Shown here: positions 6,473 through 11,691 of the stretch, piece after piece
How positions within the stretch are numbered: the first letter of the stretch is position 1
Layout: each line of letters opens with the position of its first letter
Source of the DNA: an uncultured Oscillospiraceae bacterium
GTDB lineage: Bacteria > Bacillota > Clostridia > Oscillospirales > Oscillospiraceae
Assembly: GCA_947628975.1 (NCBI GenBank)
Contig: CANRBW010000035.1
Span: forward strand, 1 to 11,691
Reading direction: 5' to 3'
DNA: 11,691 nucleotides
Made by a program: the position numbers and the translations under genes
The notes under the pieces: generated by a model
Told to the model about the DNA's origin: nothing
Database searches by the model: none
What the model saw: only the letters and a program-made list of their open reading frames with translations

Positions 6473-7082
6473 TCAGGCCCGGTCCTGCTGATAGGAGAGG
6501 ATCTCGCCGGTGAGGGCGTCCACGTCCACCTCGTATTCCACCCCGGCGGCGTAGAACTCCACCTCGTACTCCGCCTGGTTCCGGTCCACGTCCAGCTTGC
6601 ACTGGACGAAGGTCACCTGGTCGGCGGTGAGGCCGGCCCTGGCCAGGGCGTAGTCCTTGGCCGCCGTCTCGCCGATGTAGGCCGGGGCGGAGGGCTGGGG
6701 GGCGGGGGTCCCGGAGGGCGGAGCCGCCGGTCCCTGGCCCTGGCCGTTATCGCCAAAGGGGTCGGGGGCGGGAGGCTCGGTGGACGGGGCGGGCGCCGCC
6801 CCCGTCGGTCAGGACCGCGCCGGTCAGGAGGGCGTCCAGCTCCTCCATGGTGCGGCCCGCCAGGTCCTCGAAGGTGTAGCCGGGGTCCTGCCGGAAGACC
6901 GCCAGGATCCGCTCCACCTTCTCCGGGGTGATGCCGTAGCGGTCGGCCAGGCGTTGGAGTTCCCCTTCGGCGGGGGCGGCGGTCTCCGCCGGGGCGGGGG
7001 TCTTTCCGGCGCATCCGGCGGCGCCGAGGGCCAGCGCCCCGGCGCAGAGCAGGGCCAGAGCCCCGCGGGATCGGATAGTCAT
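6473..7082 (-). pseudogene. PepSY-domain lipoprotein, interrupted by a +1 frameshift
   Basis: The N-terminal frame (7082 down to a stop at 6747) encodes a lipoprotein signal with AAGC lipobox (Cys24), a Pro/Ala linker, and a helical stretch containing ADRYGITPEKVERIL and EELDALL. After LTDG the frame turns into Arg/Pro-rich nonsense ending RPRPLWR. One base over, an open frame without any ATG, GTG or TTG start upstream continues through a Pro/Gly linker into a PepSY domain (AGLTADQV, then YEVEF, then EVDVDALTGEIL) and stops at 6473. Deleting one base in the five-C run at 6799-6803 gives one fused product of about 202 residues. PepSY domains occur in secreted or anchored proteins and are proposed to inhibit or bind proteases. 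GGAGG lies 8 bases before the ATG. A real mutation and a sequencing error are both possible. Confidence 0.85.
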
Positions 7083-7106
7083 GGGACATACCTCCTGACA
7101 AATCAA

Positions 7107-7135
7107 GGTCCGGGCCGCCGGGGACGTCCCGGACC
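7107..7135 (-). repeat. Hairpin in the PepSY gene leader
   Basis: GGTCCGGG (7107-7114) pairs perfectly with CCCGGACC (7128-7135), 8 bp with a 13-base loop. On the minus strand it is followed by TTGATTTG, then the ribosome site. It may be a weak terminator for the upstream glycosyltransferase transcript or a leader structure. Confidence 0.5.
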
Positions 7136-7148
7136 CGGCCACAGCCCC

Positions 7149-7177
7149 ATTGTAATGAGGCGGAGGGGAAAAGTCAA
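7149..7177 (-). promoter_or_regulatory. Promoter of the PepSY lipoprotein gene
   Basis: TTGACT (7172-7177), a 17-base spacer and TACAAT (7149-7154) lie on the minus strand. The -35 overlaps the TGA stop (7174-7176) of the upstream glycosyltransferase gene. Confidence 0.8.
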
Positions 7178-8295
7178 GGGCGCGGGCGGCCTGAAACGGG
7201 GTCCGGCGGCGCCCCGGCGGCCCGGGCCAGCTCCTGGGCCAGGTCGCAGACGCGCTGGGCGGCGTCGGCGGGGATCTCCCGGCGCTGGCGGCGGATGACC
7301 TCCGGGGCCAGGTCCCGGGCGCGCTGGAACTGGTCGGGGGGGATGGAGAGCCCCCGCTGGGCGAAGAACCGTGCGTTCAGGGTCTCGCAGCCGGGGATGG
7401 GGGGCAGGTGGACCAGCGGGACGCCGGCCACCGCCGCCTCGGTGGAGGAGAGGCCGCCGGGCTTGGTGAGGTAGAGGTCGCAGGCGCGCAGGTAGAGGGC
7501 CATCTTGTCGGTGGTGTGGAGCAAGAGAAGCCGGTCCCCGTACTTCTTCGCCAGGGCCTTGTAGGTCCGGTCGTTGGTGCCGCAGATGACGATGAGCCGG
7601 GCGGAGTCCCCCCACCGCGCGAAGAGCCGCCGCACCGCCCGCTTCAAAACGCCCGCGCCCATACTCCCCGCCGAGACCAGCAGATAGCGCTCCGCCGGGT
7701 CAAGCCCCAGGGCCCGGCGGGCCTCGTCGCGGCTGAGGTCCCGGCGGAAGGCCGCGGCCACGGGGATGCCCAGGGGCCGGAGCTTTTCCGCCGGGATCCC
7801 CCGGGCCAGATACTCCGCGTCCAGGTCGGGGTGGGGGGTGACGCACAGGTCGAAGGCCACCTCCTCCACGAAGGGGCTACAGGTGTAGTCGGTGCTGACA
7901 AAAAGGATGGGGGGCACGGCCACCCCCCGGTCCTTGAGGATGGTCAGCACCTCGCCGGGGTAGATGTGGGTGAGGAGGATCACGTCGTAGTGGTGGTCCC
8001 GCAAAAAGCCCTCCATGGCGCGGGCGGTCTTGCGGTTGAAGTAGTAGACCGGGGAGCGCCAGGGCAGCCGGCGGTAGAGGTCCCCCAGTTTGTACACCAG
8101 CCCGAAGGCCCTGGGGGCCCGCTGGGCCACGGCGATGTAGGTGTTGTCCACCCGCTCCACCGTGCGCTGGCCCCGGAGGACGTAGGGGTTCATCAGGTCC
8201 GCCCGGTGCCCCCGGCGGAGCAGCTCCTCCTGGAGGGCGTGGGCGGCGGCGTTGTGCCCGCCCCCGGTCCCGCAGGACAGGATCAGCGCATCCAT
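7174..8295 (-). CDS. MGDG synthase/UgtP-type diacylglycerol glycosyltransferase (GT28-like)
   Basis: This 373-residue GT-B enzyme would transfer a hexose from a UDP-sugar to diacylglycerol at the inner membrane face, making glycolipid. The N-terminal acceptor domain opens MDALILSCGTGGGHNAAA, the MGDG_synth signature with GTGGGH at 9-14. The C-terminal donor domain has SAGSMG (208-213), ICGTND, KPGGLSSTEA (278-287) and PGCETLN. There is no transmembrane segment, consistent with a peripheral protein. The length fits the family (about 370-400). The ATG at 8293-8295 lies inside the end of plsY, a 13-base overlap implying translational coupling; the ribosome site is weak (GGTGAAG). The longer open frame reaching 8964 only reads through plsY in another frame. 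Whether it makes mono- or di-glycosyl lipid, and with glucose or galactose, is unknown. Confidence 0.88.
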   Translation of the reverse strand: MDALILSCGTGGGHNAAAHALQEELLRRGHRADLMNPYVLRGQRTVERVDNTYIAVAQRAPRAFGLVYKLGDLYRRLPWRSPVYYFNRKTARAMEGFLRDHHYDVILLTHIYPGEVLTILKDRGVAVPPILFVSTDYTCSPFVEEVAFDLCVTPHPDLDAEYLARGIPAEKLRPLGIPVAAAFRRDLSRDEARRALGLDPAERYLLVSAGSMGAGVLKRAVRRLFARWGDSARLIVICGTNDRTYKALAKKYGDRLLLLHTTDKMALYLRACDLYLTKPGGLSSTEAAVAGVPLVHLPPIPGCETLNARFFAQRGLSIPPDQFQRARDLAPEVIRRQRREIPADAAQRVCDLAQELARAAGAPPDPVSGRPRP

Positions 8296-8897
8296 AGCAG
8301 CTTCACCGCCGGCCTGGTCCGCTGTTCTTTGCTCAGGTGGAGCCGCAGGAGGACCGCGCCGGAGATCAGGGCAAAGCCCCCCCAGATGGCGAAGGGGAAC
8401 CGGAACAGGAACAGGACCAGAGTGACCGCGTAGGTGACCGCGGTGCGATAGAAGTGGGGGTCCACCCGGAGGACCACCGAGAAAAAGACGAAGACCAGGG
8501 CAAACAGCACCAGCGGCCGCCAGCTGGGCAGCAGGCCGATCAGACAGCCGAAGGTGACGGCGATGCCCTTGCCGCCCCGGAAGTGGTGCCAGAGGGGGAA
8601 GGTGTGGCCCAGCACCGGGGCGAACAGCACCAGGGACATGGGCACCGCCCCCAGCGCCGCCCCGCCGGAGAGCTGGCGGAAGCAGTACACCGGCCAGGCC
8701 CCCTTGCCCAGGTCGCCCAGGAGGGTCGCCGCGCCGCACCAGAAGCCGCCGTACCGGAAGGCGTTGGAGGTGCCGGGGTTGCCGTCCTCGCTGGCCTCCA
8801 GCGCGGCGGTCTTCCCGGCGAGAGAGGTGGCCAGGCGGGCAAAGAGGACGCTGCCGGAGAGGTATCCGGCCAGGATATAGAAAAGGGCGGTGGTCAT
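8283..8897 (-). CDS. plsY: Acyl-phosphate:glycerol-3-phosphate acyltransferase PlsY
   Basis: This 204-residue polytopic membrane protein transfers an acyl group from acyl-phosphate (made by PlsX) to glycerol-3-phosphate, the first step of phospholipid synthesis in most Gram-positives. All three PlsY motifs are present: SGSVLFA near residue 14, GNPGTSNAFR (39-48, usual form GNPGATN) followed by GDLGKG (61-66), and GHTFPLWHHFRGGKG (97-111). Hydrophobic segments separate them. The ATG at 8895-8897 has GGAGG about 12 bases upstream; that slightly long spacing also contains an out-of-frame GTG. Its promoter lies just upstream. It overlaps the glycosyltransferase start by 13 bases, linking phospholipid and glycolipid synthesis. 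plsX is not in the window. Confidence 0.93.
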   Translation of the reverse strand: MTTALFYILAGYLSGSVLFARLATSLAGKTAALEASEDGNPGTSNAFRYGGFWCGAATLLGDLGKGAWPVYCFRQLSGGAALGAVPMSLVLFAPVLGHTFPLWHHFRGGKGIAVTFGCLIGLLPSWRPLVLFALVFVFFSVVLRVDPHFYRTAVTYAVTLVLFLFRFPFAIWGGFALISGAVLLRLHLSKEQRTRPAVKLLWMR

Positions 8898-8935
8898 GGG
8901 GCGCGCTCACCTCCGGGTCATCGGGCGTCCTGTAC

Positions 8936-8964
8936 AGTATAATTCCCGGCGAAAAACTTGTCAA
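8936..8964 (-). promoter_or_regulatory. Promoter of the plsY-glycosyltransferase operon
   Basis: TTGACA (8959-8964), 17-base spacer and TATACT (8936-8941) on the minus strand. The start would be near 8929, about 30 bases before the plsY ATG. Confidence 0.85.
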
Positions 8965-9011
8965 GTTCCGCCCGCGTCCCGCCCTCTCAAGGCGGCGGAT
9001 GATCGGCGAAA

Positions 9012-9038
9012 CGCCCCGGACGGGCGGCGTCCGGGGCG
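9012..9038. terminator. Second GC hairpin downstream of rpsI
   Basis: CGCCCCGGAC (9012-9021) pairs with GTCCGGGGCG (9029-9038), 10 bp with a 7-base loop. On the minus strand it is followed by only TTTCG. It lies right after the main rpsI terminator and probably acts as a backup that stops read-through into plsY. Confidence 0.6.
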
Positions 9039-9045
9039 CTTTCCG

Positions 9046-9081
9046 ATGAAAAACCCCGGAGCCGTTGCGGCTCCGGGGTTT
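9046..9081 (-). terminator. Intrinsic terminator of the rplM-rpsI operon
   Basis: A perfect 13-bp stem (9051-9063 with 9069-9081) has a 5-base loop. On the minus strand it is followed by a run of T (TTTTTCATC, sharing the A-run at 9049-9053). It begins 10 bases after the rpsI stop codon. Confidence 0.92.
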
Positions 9082-9091
9082 GCTTGATATA

Positions 9092-9496
9092 TCAGCGCTT
9101 GGAGAACTGGGGCGCGCGCCGCGCGGCGTGGAGGCCGTACTTCTTGCGCTCCTTCATACGAGGGTCGCGGGTCAGGAACCCAGCGGCCTTCAGGGCGGGG
9201 CGGAACTCCTCATTCATCAGCAGCAGGGCCCGGGCGATCCCGTGGCGCATGGCGCCGGCCTGGCCGGTGACGCCGCCGCCGGAGACGGTGGCGACGATGT
9301 CCACCTTGCCCACCGTGGAGGTGGTGACCAGGGGCTGGCGGACGATGAGCTTCAGGGTCTCCAGACCGAAGTAATCGTCGATGTCACGGCCGTTGATGGT
9401 GATGGAGCCGGTGCCGTTGGGGAAGAGGTGCACCCGGGCCACAGAGGACTTGCGGCGGCCGGTGCCGTAGTGATAAGGCTTCTTACTCTTATACAT
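9092..9496 (-). CDS. rpsI: 30S ribosomal protein S9
   Basis: The 134-residue protein is a full-length S9 (E. coli has 130). It carries GTGRRKSSVARVHLFPNGTG near the N-terminus, INGRDIDDYF, GGGVTGQAGAMRHGIARALL, and the basic tail ending LTRDPRMKERKKYG and PQFSKR. The C-terminal SKR reaches the P-site tRNA in S9 proteins. The ATG at 9494-9496 follows AAGGAGG at 8 bases. It sits 14 bases after rplM, the usual rplM-rpsI pair, and is followed by a strong terminator. Confidence 0.98.
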   Translation of the reverse strand: MYKSKKPYHYGTGRRKSSVARVHLFPNGTGSITINGRDIDDYFGLETLKLIVRQPLVTTSTVGKVDIVATVSGGGVTGQAGAMRHGIARALLLMNEEFRPALKAAGFLTRDPRMKERKKYGLHAARRAPQFSKR

Positions 9497-9510
9497 TCTC
9501 GTGATCCTCC

Positions 9511-9942
9511 TTACGCCTCGGTGTAGAGTTCGGGCTTCTGGGCGGCGTGGGGATGCTCGGCGCCGCGGTAGATCTTCATGCGGGTCAGGGAGTCCTTGGT
9601 GACGGTGTTGCGGGGCATCATGCCGCGCACGGCCAGCTTCATGGCCAGCTCCGGCTTATCCTGCATGAGGAGACGGTACTTGGTCTCGTGGAGGCCGCCG
9701 GGGTAGCCGGAGTGGGTGCGGTAGAACTTCTGCTCCAGCTTCTTGCCGGTGAGGACGGCCTTCTCGGCGTTGATGACGATGACGAAGTCGCCGCAGTCGG
9801 CATGGGGGGTGTACTCGGGCTTGCGCTTGCCCCGCAGGAGGTCGGCCACGATCACCGCCGTCTTGCCCAGAGGCTTGCCGGCGGCGTCGACCACATACCA
9901 CTTGCGGACAATATTGCCCTTGTTGGCCATAAAGGTGGACAT
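9511..9942 (-). CDS. rplM: 50S ribosomal protein L13
   Basis: The 143-residue protein is a full-length L13 (E. coli 142). It has RKWYVVDAAGKPLG near the N-terminus, LRGKRKPEYTPHADCGDFVIVINAEK, KKLEQKFYRTHSGYPGG and AVRGMMPRNTV. After KPLG it reads KTAVIVADLLRG where most L13 proteins have an RLAS/RLAT-like segment, a lineage variation. The start at 9942 (MSTFMANK) is the family start; its ribosome site is weak (GAGAG about 8 bases upstream), in contrast to rpsI, which would suit control through the leader. It is the first gene of the operon. Confidence 0.97.
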   Translation of the reverse strand: MSTFMANKGNIVRKWYVVDAAGKPLGKTAVIVADLLRGKRKPEYTPHADCGDFVIVINAEKAVLTGKKLEQKFYRTHSGYPGGLHETKYRLLMQDKPELAMKLAVRGMMPRNTVTKDSLTRMKIYRGAEHPHAAQKPELYTEA

Positions 9943-9972
9943 AGTGTGATCTCTCGCTTTCCGTTTGAAATG

Positions 9973-10009
9973 CCCGCGAAAACCGCGGGAAAGTTGACTT
10001 TACAAAGTC
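9973..10009 (-). promoter_or_regulatory. Structured rplM leader, candidate L13 autoregulatory element
   Basis: The roughly 70-base leader between the promoter and rplM holds two dyads: CCCGCG/CGCGGG (9973-9978 with 9984-9989) and GACTTT/AAAGTC (9996-10001 with 10004-10009). L13 leaders controlling rplM-rpsI are known in Firmicutes. The position and compact size fit, but I cannot confirm the consensus by eye. Confidence 0.45.
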
Positions 10010-10020
10010 GAGCGTGTTGT

Positions 10021-10049
10021 ATTATAATGCTTTCGACCCCCGCTGTCAA
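10021..10049 (-). promoter_or_regulatory. Perfect consensus promoter of rplM-rpsI
   Basis: TTGACA (10044-10049), 17-base spacer and TATAAT (10021-10026) on the minus strand. The sequence just upstream (10051-10100) is unusually A/T-rich with A- and T-tracts, as in UP elements of strong ribosomal promoters. Confidence 0.92.
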
Positions 10050-10075
10050 CGGATTTTTGGAAATTTTTTATCGTC

Positions 10076-10096
10076 AAAATCAAATTCTTTGATTTT
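10076..10096. repeat. A/T-rich perfect inverted repeat upstream of rplM and the ttcA-like gene
   Basis: AAAATCAAA (10076-10084) and TTTGATTTT (10088-10096) are perfect 9-base arms around TTC. The element lies between the divergent rplM promoter and the TtcA-like gene. It could be a regulator site, part of an UP element, or a weak hairpin. Confidence 0.55.
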
Positions 10097-10119
10097 TAGC
10101 GTTTTTCTCGCAAATGCTC

Positions 10120-10148
10120 TTGAACGCTCACTTTCGATTTTATATTTT
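10120..10148 (+). promoter_or_regulatory. Tentative promoter of the TtcA-like gene
   Basis: TTGAAC (10120-10125) has TATATT at 15 bases or TATTTT (10143-10148) at 17 bases. Neither pair is a clean match and the resulting leader would be very short, so this is a weak call in an A/T-rich stretch. Confidence 0.35.
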
Positions 10149-10169
10149 TTCAGGAAGGGGAGAGGCTCC

Positions 10170-10937
10170 GTGCGGCAGATCGTGTCCCAGACGCGGCGGT
10201 GCGTGGAGGATTACCGGATGATCCGGGCCGGGGACCGGGTGGCGGTGGGGGTGTCCGGGGGGAAGGACTCGGTGGTCACCCTGTGCGCCCTGGCCAAACT
10301 CCGGGAGTTCTACCCCCAGCCCTTCACGGTGGAGGCCATCACACTGGATCTGTCCGGCGGCCGGATGGACTTCTCCCCCCTGGAGCGGCTGTGCCGGGAG
10401 CTGGAGGTCCCCTTCCACCTGATCCCGACGCATATCTTCGAGGTCATCTTCGACTACCGCCACGAGAAAAACCCCTGCTCCCTGTGCGCCAAGATGCGCC
10501 GGGGCGCGCTCCACAGCGCCATGTTGGAGCGGGGCCTTTCCAAGATCGCCCTGGGCCACCACCGGGACGACGCGGTGGAGACCTTTCTGATGAGCCTGAT
10601 CTACGAGGGGCGGATCAACTGCTTCCAGCCGGTGACCTATCTGGACCGCACCGGCGTCACCCAGATCCGTCCCCTGCTCTACTGCACCGAGGGGCAGATC
10701 CGCTCCGCCGTGGCCCGCAACGGCCTGCCGGTGGTGAAGAACCTCTGCCCCGCCGACGGCTCCACCAAGCGCCAGGAGGTCAAGGAGCTGGTGGCGGAGC
10801 TGTCCGGGCGCTACCCCGACCTGAAGGAGTACGTCTTCTCGGCCATGCAGCGTCTGCCCCTGCCGGAGTGGGGGGTGCTGCCCAGAAAGCGGCCGGGCCG
10901 TCGGGCCGGGCCGGAGGGCGGGGCGGAGTCGCGTTAG
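10170..10937 (+). CDS. TtcA-family tRNA 2-thiocytidine biosynthesis PP-loop ATPase
   Basis: The 255-residue cytoplasmic enzyme belongs to the TtcA/TtuA group, which activates a tRNA base with ATP and adds sulfur. It has the PP-loop SGGKDS (29-34), CSLC (C103, C106) and a third cysteine in NLCPAD (C193), the three cluster ligands expected for a [4Fe-4S] enzyme. GHHRDDAVET (129-138) is also present. It is shorter than E. coli TtcA (311), and ends in a basic, low-complexity Arg/Gly tail. TtcA makes s2C32 in tRNA; the exact target in this lineage is not proven. The GTG at 10170 is chosen because the GGGGAG purine run lies about 7 bases upstream and the product begins cleanly there. The frame opens further upstream without signal. 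It stands alone, divergent from rplM. Confidence 0.85.
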   Translation: MRQIVSQTRRCVEDYRMIRAGDRVAVGVSGGKDSVVTLCALAKLREFYPQPFTVEAITLDLSGGRMDFSPLERLCRELEVPFHLIPTHIFEVIFDYRHEKNPCSLCAKMRRGALHSAMLERGLSKIALGHHRDDAVETFLMSLIYEGRINCFQPVTYLDRTGVTQIRPLLYCTEGQIRSAVARNGLPVVKNLCPADGSTKRQEVKELVAELSGRYPDLKEYVFSAMQRLPLPEWGVLPRKRPGRRAGPEGGAESR

Positions 10938-10939
10938 TC

Positions 10940-10969
10940 TTGACTTCTTTTTCCGGCGGGGACCATAAT
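10940..10969 (+). promoter_or_regulatory. Promoter of the cation diffusion facilitator gene
   Basis: TTGACT (10940-10945), an 18-base spacer and CATAAT (10964-10969) begin two bases after the TtcA-like stop codon. No terminator separates the two genes, so some read-through is expected. Confidence 0.65.
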
Positions 10970-11010
10970 AGAATAACGGTATCTGAGACAGGGACGGGGA
11001 GGTGAGGAAG

Positions 11011-11691
11011 GTGAAGCTGCCGTCCCAATGGCTGGCGGAGCGGATCCTGCGCCGCCGGGACCCGGCGGACCCGGCGGTCCGCACCGCCTGCGGCCAGACC
11101 GCGGGCTGGCTGGGCGCGGGGCTGAACCTCCTGCTGGCGGCGGCGAAGTTCCTGGCCGGGGCCCTGTCCGGCTCCCTGGCGATGACGGGGGACGCCCTGA
11201 ACAACCTCACCGACGCGGGCTCCTCGGTGGTGACGCTGGCGGGCTTCCGGGTGGCGGGCCACGCCGCGGACAAGGAGCACCCCTTCGGCCACGGCCGGGC
11301 GGAGTATGTGTCCGGCTTCGTGGTGTCGCTGTTCATCCTGCTGGTGGCCTTCGAGCTGGGCCGGGACTCGGTGGCCAAGCTCTTCGCCCCCACGGGGGTG
11401 ACCCTGACCTGGCCGGCGGTGGCCCTGCTGGGGGCCTCGGTGCTGGTGAAGGGGTGGATGTGGCGGTTCAACGCCGCCTTGGGCCGCCAGCTGGACAGCG
11501 AGGCGCTGCGGGCCACGGCGGAGGACTCCCTGTCCGACTGCGCCGCCACCCTGGCGGTCCTGCTGGGGGCGTGGCTCAGCGCCGGAGGCTGGGTCCGCAT
11601 GGACGCGGCGGCGGGGCTGGGGGTGGCGCTGTTCATCGCCTGGACGGGGGTCAAGGCCGCGCGGGAGACCCTGGACCCCCTCCTGGGCCGA
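11011..11691 (+). CDS. Cation diffusion facilitator (CDF) family metal transporter, N-terminal part
   Basis: The open frame of 227 codons runs off the right edge. It encodes a polytopic membrane protein that exports divalent metal (Zn, Fe or Mn) in exchange for protons. It begins VKLPSQWLAERIL, followed by a membrane segment, then SGSLAMTGDALNNLTDAGSSVVTL (written DALNNLTD for the metal-site core in TM2). HPFGHGRAEY marks the loop before TM3, and a second metal-site motif AEDSLSDC lies in TM5. The TM2 site reads D-A-L-N-N-L-T-D, without the His typical of many zinc-selective members, so metal choice is open. The GTG at 11011 has GGGGAGG (10996-11002) 8 bases upstream; an earlier in-frame GTG at 11002 overlaps that site. 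The C-terminal cytoplasmic domain is outside the window. Confidence 0.88.
   Translation, partial: MKLPSQWLAERILRRRDPADPAVRTACGQTAGWLGAGLNLLLAAAKFLAGALSGSLAMTGDALNNLTDAGSSVVTLAGFRVAGHAADKEHPFGHGRAEYVSGFVVSLFILLVAFELGRDSVAKLFAPTGVTLTWPAVALLGASVLVKGWMWRFNAALGRQLDSEALRATAEDSLSDCAATLAVLLGAWLSAGGWVRMDAAAGLGVALFIAWTGVKAARETLDPLLGR

Noticed and set aside
6799..6803. Programmed ribosomal frameshift in the PepSY gene
   Set aside because: I see no slippery heptamer with a positioned stimulator, and a five-base run is short for programmed slippage. Mutation or sequence error is simpler.
8296..8964. Longer start for the glycosyltransferase at 8964
   Set aside because: The extra residues are an out-of-frame reading of plsY. 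MDALILSCGTGGGH is the family N-terminus.
10140..11654. 504-codon open frame on the minus strand opposite the TtcA-like and CDF genes
   Set aside because: Its translation is low-complexity and Ser/Pro/Arg-rich, with no recognisable domain. The opposite strand carries clear family motifs and ribosome sites.
1..11691. CRISPR array, tRNA or rRNA gene, phage or insertion sequence
   Set aside because: No regularly spaced repeats, cloverleaf-like sequence, rRNA segments, transposase or integrase motifs, or terminal inverted repeats were seen on reading both strands by eye.

Overview
The window is GC-rich chromosomal DNA with the look of a Firmicute of the gut Oscillospiraceae type (Flavonifractor/Lawsonibacter-like; the family is an inference). 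The signs are strong AGGAGG-type ribosome sites, consensus TTGACA-17-TATAAT promoters, a paired rplM-rpsI operon, PlsY next to an MGDG/UgtP-type glycosyltransferase, and a lipoprotein sugar-binding protein. I see no phage, IS, CRISPR, tRNA or rRNA. It reads as an ordinary housekeeping region with one clearly broken gene.

Layout. (1) 1-1347, minus strand: a sugar ABC importer operon led by a YtfQ-like binding lipoprotein, with a strong hairpin (143-174) before the ATPase gene, which runs off the left edge. (2) 1381-2068, minus strand: a single DUF308/HdeD-like membrane protein with its own consensus promoter and terminator. (3) 2144-6404, plus strand: a divergent five-gene operon encoding a beta-CASP metallo-beta-lactamase-fold nuclease, a flavodoxin-fold oxidoreductase, an AlkZ-related winged-helix protein, a DUF985 cupin and a KduD-like SDR dehydrogenase. 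It is closed by a 15-bp bidirectional terminator. (4) 6473-7177, minus strand: a PepSY lipoprotein gene with its own promoter, interrupted by a +1 frameshift in a run of five C (6799-6803). (5) 7174-8964, minus strand: plsY and an overlapping diacylglycerol glycosyltransferase gene, a membrane-lipid operon. (6) 9012-10049, minus strand: rplM-rpsI with a perfect promoter, a structured leader and a strong terminator. (7) 10120-11691, plus strand: a TtcA-like tRNA thiolation enzyme, then a cation diffusion facilitator cut by the right edge.

How the genes fit together: plsY makes lysophosphatidic acid for phospholipid synthesis, and the downstream enzyme probably glycosylates the diacylglycerol derived from that pathway. 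The five-gene plus-strand operon has no single obvious pathway. Its members are RNA processing, redox, a DNA-glycosylase relative, a cupin and uronate/deoxyketogluconate metabolism, so it may be linked only by transcription. No wholly new system is evident. The points most worth checking are the frameshifted PepSY lipoprotein and the rplM leader.
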